24,119 nucleotides of DNA. It comes from Rubrolithibacter sp043763625 (lineage in GTDB: Bacteria; Bacteroidota; Bacteroidia; Sphingobacteriales; Sphingobacteriaceae). Of the stretch, positions 8,056 to 16,500 are shown piece after piece. The translations under genes were made by a program, and so were the position numbers. The first letter of the stretch is position 1, and each line of letters begins with the position of its first letter. The notes under the pieces are model-generated. The model searched no databases. It saw only the letters and a list, made by a program, of their open reading frames with translations, and was not told the DNA's origin. The stretch is taken from positions 1 to 24,119 of the forward strand of contig JAYULL010000183.1 in the NCBI GenBank assembly GCA_043763625.1, given 5' to 3'.

Positions 8056-8874
8056 ATGCTTCAGAAAAAGGAATTTCTACTCAACAACAACATCGTTTCT
8101 TACCTGGTTCGCCCCGATAGCGAGGGTTTTTATACCATAATTTATATTCACGGATTTCCGTTTCATAAGGAAATGTGGAGCGGACAACTCCTTGCGCTTA
8201 CTGCCGGGTTTACCGGAATTGCATATGATGTAAGAGGGTTTGGTTCTAGTACAACTGATCATTACTTTTTTAGTATAGATTTATTTGCTCGAGATCTAAT
8301 AGAGCTTATTAAGCAACTAAATCTTAAAAACGTTATTCTTTGCGGACTTTCAATGGGCGGCTATATTGCTCTTTGAGCTCTGCAAATATCACCTGACGTG
8401 TTTAAAGGATTAATTTTGAGCGATACAAACTCCTCAGCCGATGCTAACGCCGGCAAATTGAATCGGTTTCAAAGTATAGATAAAATAGTTGCCGGAGGTT
8501 TAGAAGCCTTTGCCGGCGATTTTGTAAAAAAAGTATTGTGCAAATCAACTCCGGAGAGTAAACCCCTCATACCGGCTTTTACCGAGTCCATGATTCTTGC
8601 TACTCGCGAAAATACAATTTGCGCCACACAACTTGCTCTTGCTTCTCGAACCGATACAACAAGCTTTTTAAATAAGGTGGAGGTTCCGGCTTTAATTATT
8701 CGCGGCGAGAATGATTTGCTTATGAACAAGGAACAGGCACAAGTTTTAAAGCTTAACCTTCAGGATTCCCGGTTTGTAGAGATAGCCGATTCCGGTCATT
8801 TGCCGAATCTTGAAAACCCGGTGGAATTTAATGCAGCTCTTAACTTATTCTTACAGCAACGTTTTTCGGCGTAA
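8056..8874 (+). pseudogene. Alpha/beta hydrolase, interrupted by an in-frame TGA
   Basis: Both halves lie in one frame and together make a normal-sized (272-codon) alpha/beta hydrolase. The first half has the oxyanion segment IHGFPFHKEMW (31-41) and the nucleophile elbow CGLSMGG (S99). Codon 107 (8374-8376) is TGA, immediately followed by conserved helix sequence ALQISPDVFKGLIL. The second half supplies the acid (D220 in RGENDLL) and the histidine (H248 in DSGHLPNLENP). Related hydrolases usually have Arg or a similar residue at codon 107, so a CGA-to-TGA transition is the simplest explanation. TGA is an ordinary stop in neighbouring genes, so recoding is unlikely. ATG 8056 is preferred to the TTG at 8038, and the GTG at 8398 would give a fragment lacking the serine. 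A sequencing error cannot be excluded. Confidence 0.82.
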
Positions 8875-8924
8875 ATTTTCTTCTCCGCAACTAAACATTT
8901 GCTCCTCTTTTTGTTTAATAAACT

Positions 8925-10010
8925 ATGACTGAAACAGATATAGAAGAGCTACTGGAAGAAAACGGCTTGATTTACTTATCCGATTCTTCTGCCGGCGTGT
9001 CTAGGATGAAAACAGAAGAAGGATTTTCCTATTTTAATTCTAAAGGAAAGCAGATAGAACACGAAAACGCCTTGACAAGGATTAAAAAGCTTGCATTGCC
9101 CCCTGCTTGGGAAAATGTATGGATAGCACCTAAAGGAAATGCACATTTACAGGCAACCGGAATAGATCAAGCAGGCCGAAAACAATATCGCTACCACAAC
9201 GATTGGAGTAAATTTCGCAACGAAAATAAGTATTATCGCTTGCTTGAATTCGGTAAAAAGTTGCCGGAATTTAGAAGAAATTTGCAAAAGGACTTGAAAA
9301 GGAAAGAATATGATGATCGAAAAGTGTTGGCCATATCATTAAGCCTTATGCAAAAAACATTAATAAGGGTTGGTAACGAGTCATACAAACAGCTTTACGG
9401 CTCCTACGGCTTAAGTACCTTAAGAGATCAACACGTTAAAATAGAAGGGTCAGATATTAAATTAACTTTTCGGGGAAAAAAGGGAGTACAACACGAAATT
9501 AAACTTACAGACAGAAGTCTTTCACGTTTGATAAAAAAATGCCGCGACATACCTGGGCAAGAGTTATTTCAATATTATACAAATTCCGGAGACCGACGTT
9601 CTATCGATTCCGGGATGGTTAATCAGTACATCAAAGAGGTAACCTGTTGCGATTTTACTGCGAAAGATTTCAGAACATGGTCCGGCACTTTAGAAGCCTT
9701 AAGAACTTATGCCGAATATGAATATCCTGAAGTTCAAACAAAGCGTAAAAAAGTAACCGTTGCAATGCTGGACTCAGTTGCTTCAAAACTTGGAAATACA
9801 AGAACCGTTTGTAAAAAGTCTTATGTTTTTCCGCCCCTTATTAATGCCTACGAAGCAGGCTCAATACTGCCATATCTTAAAAAAATCAAAAAAGACAATA
9901 CCGAAATATCCGAAACGTCACTCGGCGCTGACGAAAAAGTATTACTTAAATTTCTAAAATATGAAAGAAGTAAGACGTTAAAGATTAAAGCGGAAAAGGT
10001 GGCAGTTTAG
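8925..10010 (+). CDS. DNA topoisomerase IB (bacterial, poxvirus-like), 361 aa
   Basis: It relaxes supercoiled DNA through a 3'-phosphotyrosine intermediate without ATP. The N-terminal domain (about 20-100) carries LPPAWENVWIAPKGNAHLQATG and GRKQYRYH, hallmark segments of bacterial TopIB. The catalytic domain shows R148 (LIRVGNESY), a lysine in the FRGKKG turn (K185 or K186), R250 (TAKDFRTWSGT) and the nucleophile Y300 (KKSYVFP). N291 lies nine residues before the tyrosine, where the vaccinia enzyme has its catalytic histidine; bacterial TopIB can have Asn there. The usual HP after the tyrosine is FP here. Length and motifs indicate an intact enzyme. It stands alone, 50 bases after the broken hydrolase and converging on the small gene downstream. 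Confidence 0.93.
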   Translation: MTETDIEELLEENGLIYLSDSSAGVSRMKTEEGFSYFNSKGKQIEHENALTRIKKLALPPAWENVWIAPKGNAHLQATGIDQAGRKQYRYHNDWSKFRNENKYYRLLEFGKKLPEFRRNLQKDLKRKEYDDRKVLAISLSLMQKTLIRVGNESYKQLYGSYGLSTLRDQHVKIEGSDIKLTFRGKKGVQHEIKLTDRSLSRLIKKCRDIPGQELFQYYTNSGDRRSIDSGMVNQYIKEVTCCDFTAKDFRTWSGTLEALRTYAEYEYPEVQTKRKKVTVAMLDSVASKLGNTRTVCKKSYVFPPLINAYEAGSILPYLKKIKKDNTEISETSLGADEKVLLKFLKYERSKTLKIKAEKVAV

Positions 10011-10046
10011 CATGAGTACTTTAGTCAACAATAATAGCTGCCTCAT

Positions 10047-10259
10047 TCAAACATCCTTAGGCGCTTCCTTTCCGGGATTTACAGGTTGTTCACTTTCTTC
10101 TTTAGATTTTGCGGGATTTCTGAATGTGGGATTTTCTTTTCGGTAATTCTTGTCTTCCGGTTTTACAACAGCTTCGACGTCATCCTGCGGGTGTTTTACT
10201 GCTTTTCTTTTTGAATCTTTGGGCTCAAATTTTTCGGGTTTATCGCTGCTGTTGTTCAT
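10047..10259 (-). CDS. Small, highly charged, probably disordered protein (70 aa)
   Basis: The function is not recognised. The predicted protein starts MNNSSDKPEKFEPKDSKRK and is almost wholly Lys, Glu, Asp, Pro, Ser and Asn, with no hydrophobic core, signal peptide or membrane segment, so it is probably intrinsically disordered and cytoplasmic. ATG 10259 is preferred because the repetitive charged character begins there and GAAAAGCAG precedes it; an in-frame ATG at 10292 would add eleven residues (MWSILLNNEKQ). It converges with the topoisomerase gene, and a possible promoter on its own strand lies about 115 bases upstream. Small acidic/basic proteins of this sort are common in Bacteroidota and unannotated. 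It could still be a chance ORF, although the absence of stop codons and the biased composition argue for a real gene. Confidence 0.55.
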   Translation of the reverse strand: MNNSSDKPEKFEPKDSKRKAVKHPQDDVEAVVKPEDKNYRKENPTFRNPAKSKEESEQPVNPGKEAPKDV

Positions 10260-10373
10260 CTGCTTTTCGTTATTTAACAAAATGCTCCACATTTAGTTTA
10301 GTAGAAATAATTCCACTCACAGAGGTTAAAATTTCAAAGCCTCTCAAATAACTCTTTTTGTATTAGCTTTTTG

Positions 10374-10381
10374 CAAATTTA
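10374..10381 (-). promoter_or_regulatory. Putative Bacteroidota -7 element (TAAATTTG) for the small minus-strand gene
   Basis: Read on the minus strand the octamer is TAAATTTG, an exact TAnnTTTG match, with TTT instead of TTG nineteen bases upstream. It points at the small gene starting at 10259, with an untranslated leader of about 100 bases. No equally good match was found on the plus strand for the giant gene starting at 10556. Confidence 0.3.
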
Positions 10382-10555
10382 ATTGAAACTGTTTTCACGG
10401 AAAGCGTATAAGCAATGTGAAATATAGGTTTAGCTTAAAGTTTAATCAATAATGCTCTCAATTTCAAACAAAAGCCTATACAATTAAAAGTAGCAGTGAG
10501 TATGAAAAGGTTTCACACACCTACTGCGGCTTGATAATAAATTATACTTAGAAAA

Positions 10556-13500
10556 ATGTACGCTCTCAAACTTCTGATTACGGGGATAGCGATATCTCTT
10601 TTTCCCATAACTTCATATTGTCAGCAGTGGTCGCAATTAGGCCCTTCCGAATCGCAATTACCTTCGTCAGGCAGTGCCGCAGCTTATACAAATTTAGCCG
10701 GCGGCCCGGACGGCTTACCTTTTTTGATATTCCGCGATGGAAGCAATGCCAACAAGGCGACTGTAAAGAAATACAATAAAAGTTTGCAAACCTGGGACAT
10801 AGTGGGAGAACCCGGGTTTTCCACAGGTAACGTTACTTATACTGTTGTTGCGGTTGACAACAATAATGTGCCCTATGCCGCATATCAAGACAGCAGCGTT
10901 AATAAATTAGTAGTGAAGAAATTTGATTCCACGTCCAACAAATGGGAGCTTGTCGGGTCGGAAGGTATTTCACAGGGGGCTGCTACTTATATTTCAATTG
11001 TTTCCGACAAAAATAACGTAGTTTATGTAGCGTATTCAGACGAAGGAAACAACAGCAAAGCAACAGTAAAAATGTTTAATACTTCTACAGGTGCGTGGGA
11101 GCTTGTAGGTATGGAGGGTTTTTCGGGGTCGATAGCTCGTTACTTAAGTTTAGCCGTTAATACAGATAACGCCTTTTATTTAGCCTATCAGGATGAAAGT
11201 GAAGGAAATAGGGCTACGGTTAAGCATTATAACAAATTAACCTCTTCGTGGGAAGCTGTGGGTTCTAACGGATTTACTACCGGTACAGCTTCGTTTACTT
11301 CTCTGGCAATCAGTACTGATAATGCTCTTTATCTTGCTTACCAAGACGGAGCTAATAATTCAAAAGCAAATGTTCAAATTTATAATGTTGCAACCGCAAC
11401 TTGGGACATTTTGGGATCTGCAGGATTTTCTGTAGGGTCAGCTTTATATACAGCTATCGCAGTGGATAAAGATAATGTTCCGTATGTTGCGTATTTAGAT
11501 GGATCTGTAAGCAGTAGAATTACTTTAAACAAATTTAATAAAGCAAAATCAGTCTGGGAGCTTACGAATTCGGCGTTTTCAGTAGGGTCAGTTAAGTACA
11601 CATCTTTGTTAATCACGGACTCCAACGATATTTTTGTCTCCTATCAAGATGCAGGCCTTAATAACCAAGCTGCAGTTAAAACTCTTCACCGGGATTTAGC
11701 ACAATGGGAAACAGTAGGCTTTGCTAATATTTCAGCGTCTTCGGCCGCCGCGTTTACAGCCATAGCGGTAGATGGCATTGGTACCCCTTATATTACTTAC
11801 AGAGACGAAGGTAATTACGGTAAAGCGGTCGCAAAAAAATATCTTCAGGCAACTTCTTCTTGGCAAACTCTGGGAGATAACGAGATTTCTAAAGGTGGCT
11901 CCGCCTATAATTCTATTTCGGTTTCAGACAGCGGCGACGTTTATGTTGCTTATCAGGACGACGGCTACTTCAACAAGATAAGCGTGAAAAAACTCTCTCG
12001 TGATTCTACGACGTGGTTGACGGTTGGTACAGAAGCCTTTTCTGCGGGCAAAGCTGATTATACCACTATCGTTTCGGATAACAATAATATTCCTTATGTG
12101 ATTTATAAAGACGCCGGTGCAGGTAATAAAGCAATTGTAAAACGATACAACACCCTCAGCGCTCAATGGGAATTCGTTGGAACAGCCGTTTCCGGCAGTT
12201 CTGCCGATTATACAACTATTGCGTTCGACAGCAACAATAAACTTTACGCCTCCTTTGTAGAGAATAGCAAGGTGAGCGTTAAACAGTTTAATCAGGCGAG
12301 TTCAGCTTGGGAAGTTGTCGGCAGTGCCGGTTTTTCCCTCGAATCGGCTCAATACCTTTCGTTAGCGATTGATAATAATAACGTTCCTTTTGTTGCCTAT
12401 TCTGATTTAGCTTACAACGAGAGGGCAACTGTAAAACGATACAATTCGGGCAATAATGCTTGGGAAACATTGGGCATGGACGGATTTTCAAATAACGCCG
12501 CCGGATTTGTCTCAATGGCACTTACCGGCAACGGGATTCCTGTGGTTGTTTATCGCGACGGAACCCGAGCCAATAAAACCACAGCTAAAAGTTTTAATCC
12601 TACTTCGGGTACCTGGGAAACCCTGGGGCCTGAAGGATTTTCGCTGGGCGGAACTGCTTACAGCAACTTGATATCTGATAAAACCGGAAAGATGTTTTTG
12701 GTTTACCGAGACGGAGGTGCAGGAAGCGCAGCGGTTGTGAAACAATTAAATGCCACTGCCGGTAGTTGGCAATTAACCGGACAAACAGGAATTTCCGCCG
12801 GTTCCAAAGCCTCGTTTACTAAACTCGCAGTAGATAAAACAGGGAATCCGTATTTGATTTACAGAAACGAAAAAAATGCAGGTAAAGCAGATGCTAAATT
12901 TTATAATAAAGATATTAAAGCTTGGGAAAATTTAGGACAAGAGGGTTTTACTGTTGAATCTGCTTCGTACATGGCTATTACCCTCAACTCGCAAGATGTT
13001 CCTTATGCAGCTTTTGTTAGTAATGCCGATAATAAAGCTTATGTTAAAAGATTCAACCGATCAATCAATGCATGGGAGGCCCTCGGCCCTGCAATTAGTT
13101 CTGCAAACGTAAGTGATATAAATTTAGCTGCCGATAGCAATGACGACCTTTATATTTCCTACCAATTGGCTTCAGGAAAACTTTCGGTAAAGGTTTATAA
13201 TAACACGTCATCTTTGTGGGAAAATCTTGGGGCCGACGGATTCACAACTAATACCGGAAAGTACTCGAATTTGGGAATTGATAATAGTAATGTTCCCTAT
13301 ATTGTTTACCAAGACGGCAATAAGTCTAATAAGCTTACAGTCAAACGCTTTAATGCATTAACTTCCTTATGGGAGAATGTAGGAACAGAAGGTTTTTCTG
13401 CAGGTGTTGCTTCGCACTCTTCAATCTCTTTTGATAGTGATGATAATGTATATGTAGCGTATCAGGATGGTGCCGTAGCCAATCGCATAACCGTTAAACG

Positions 13501-16500
13501 ATTTAACACTGCTACCCAAATTTGGGATAATGTGGGTCCACAGGGAATATCTGCAGGCTCTGCTTCGTTTATTTCATTAATTATCAACAGTGCCGGTCAG
13601 CCCTTTGTGCTGTTCCGCGACGGCGCAAACTTTGAAAAAGCTACGGTTAAAAAATATAATTCCGGTCTTTCTTCTTGGGAAAATGTTGGCGGATTGGGAT
13701 TTTCTATCGGAGCTGTATCGTTTTCGAATCTGCAGGAGACTGAGGACGGCAAAATCTTTGCTGCTTACACAGATGCAGGTACGGGTTTTCAAGCCGAGAT
13801 AATGACGCTTAATACAAAAAGTCTCAGTTGGGAAGATGTTGGCACGGACGCTTCGGGAGGTACTTCTGTATCTTCAGTTTCCCTTGCTTTAAGCGGTAAT
13901 AAAACACCTTATATAGCCTATCAGGACGAAAGAACCGGTAATGCAGCGGTAGTCAGAAGATTTAATGCTACTAAATCAATTTGGGAAACCATAGGCAATG
14001 CCAAAATATCGACGGGAAAAGCCACTTATACAAATTTTGCCTTGGCAAATGACTCTGTTCCGGTAGTAGTTTACCGTGATGCTTCCAGAGCAAATAAAGC
14101 AACAGTTAAAAAATTTAATTATCTTACAACGAAGTGGGATGCTCTTGACACTGCGGGTACATCTTCGGGAGCAGTTGCCTACACGGCAATCGCGGTTAAC
14201 AAAGAAAACATCCCATATATTGCCTATCAAGACAGTATTTCTAAAAATAAATTAACAGTAAAACGGTTCACGGGAACTGCGTGGGAATTGGTCGGTTCCG
14301 CCGGAATTTCTACCGGCGGGGCCGCCTTCACCTCAATAAAGTTTAACTCCGGTAATGTCCCGTACATAGCATATCAAGACAGTGCATCAGGCTCAAAAGT
14401 TGTTGTAAAATCCTTTAATGCCGCAACTTCAAAGTGGGAAGACGCAGGCACTTCAACGGCGTCACTAAGTTCTGCTCGTTTCCCTTCAATTGTTATAGAC
14501 GATCAAGATATTCCGTGGATAGTTTACCAAGATAATACCGGCAAACTAACCGTGCAAAAATTCGACACTGCAAAGTCGGAGTGGAGCATTGTCGGTCCGC
14601 CAAGCTTTTCGTTAGGCAGTGCTTCTTTCCCTTCGTTAACGGTTGATAACTCCGGTACCCCTTGGGTCACTTATCAAGACAATGCAAATTTAAACAAAAC
14701 AACCGTGCAGGTTTATAATTCCGATAAGGAACTATGGGAGATTAAAGGTAAACCCGGAATATCAGCAGGAGCAGGATTGTTGGTTGCCACACAACAAGGC
14801 ACGAATAATACTCCTTTTTTGGCTTTTCGCGATGACGGAAAGGGCGGACAAATTATATTGAAACAATTAAGTTCGAACTCTTCCGAGTGGGAGCCGCTAA
14901 GTTCACCCGCTTTATCATCAGGCTATCCTACTCAGTTTGCTTCGCTTTCTGCAGGAAATGACGAACTTCCTTACGTTGCTTATCGCGACGGAGCTGCAGG
15001 AAATAAAGTAGCTGTTAAAAAGTTCAACAAGCAAAAAGCAACTTGGGAATCGGTAGGCGTTCAAGGTTTTACCGACAGTAAAGTAGATTATGTTTCTATC
15101 GCTGCCGGTTCCGATAATGTTCCGTACGTTATTTATCGCGATGATAATACTAAGGCAACCGTTAAAAGATATAATTCTGCAACTTCAATTTGGGAAACCT
15201 TGGGAGTGGCAAGTTTCACCGGGCCGGATGTTAGGTTTACAACTATTGTTATAAATGCGGGTAACGTTCCGTACGTGGGTTACCGCGATGGAGGAGCAGG
15301 AGGAAAAGCAACTGTTAAAAAATTTAATTCGGTAACCGGAGCCTGGGAAGATGTGGGAACTCCCGGATTCAGTGAAGGCGGTGCTAATTTTGTATCGATC
15401 GCCTTCGACAAAATCACCGGAGCTCCTTATACTGTTTACCAAGATGAAAGCTTACAAAACAAAATTTCTGTTAAATTATATAATGCAGGTACTAATTCTT
15501 GGGATTTAGTAGGTGCAGCGGGTTTTTCTCCCGGTTCAGTAAATAATCCTCAGATTAAGGTGGGAGCTGATAACAGACCCGTGGTTGTTTTTGCTGATAA
15601 CGTTAACGGAAGCAGGCTTACGTCTCAAAAATATAATCCGGCAACGTCAACTTGGGAAATTTTAGGAACGGTGGGCTTTACACCGGGTTCGGCAGCAAAC
15701 CCTTCTGTGGCTTTTGATTCCGAAAATAACCTAAATGTTGCTTTCATGGAAGGATCTGCGGGGTCAAGAGTAAGTCTAATGAAATTCAAAGCGGACGATC
15801 ACAGTTGGACCTATACTTCAAACAATATCTCGATAGGTGCTTCTAATTACAACACGCTTCTCTATACCCCCTCAGGCGAAGGGTACCTTGCTTACCAAGA
15901 TGCCGGGTTCGGTAATCAAATTGTAGTAAAACAATTGGTTAATTCTATTTCCGCTTGGGAAAATGTAGGAACAAGCGGTATATCTTCGGGCACCTCATCT
16001 AACTTTACTTCACTAGCAGTAAAAGCTGACAACACACCTCTAATCGCTTATCAAGAAACAGGAGCTTCAAATAAAGCTGTGGTTAAGCAGCTTAATACCG
16101 GCACACTTAGGTGGGAAACACTTGGAACGGCCGGGATTTCAAAGGGTGCCGGGACTTATACTGCCGTAGCTTTAGATAATACCGATAAGCCTTACTTAAT
16201 TTATGCAGACGGTGGTCTATTTAACAAAGCTGTAGTTAAAAGTTTTAATGCAACATCGAAGCAGTGGGAAGCTGTAGGCACAGAAGGGATATCTGCAGGA
16301 GCAACGTCCTTTAATTCTATCGCTTTAAGCAAGGATAACGAAGTTTTTATAGCTTATCGTGATGCCGAAAAAAGTAATAAAGCAATAGTAAAGCACTTTG
16401 CTAATTCAGCTTGGGAAGAACTGGGTAGCGCAGGCGCATCAGATAGTGCGGCATCCTATATTTCGTTAGCAATCGATAAACAAAAGATACCCTATGTTGC

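Noticed and set aside
8374..8376. TGA as selenocysteine or a reassigned sense codon
   Set aside because: Several genes in the window end in TGA (652, 3103, 5734, 21014), so it is a normal stop. The site is not a catalytic position and relatives do not have Cys there.
8398..8874. Separate 158-residue gene starting at GTG 8398
   Set aside because: It is the C-terminal half of the hydrolase in the same frame and lacks the catalytic serine and oxyanion segment; it is better explained as part of the interrupted gene.
10321..10344. AGAGG/CCTCT hairpin before the giant gene as a terminator or riboregulator
   Set aside because: Only five paired bases with a 14-base AT-rich loop and no adjacent T-run; too weak to call.
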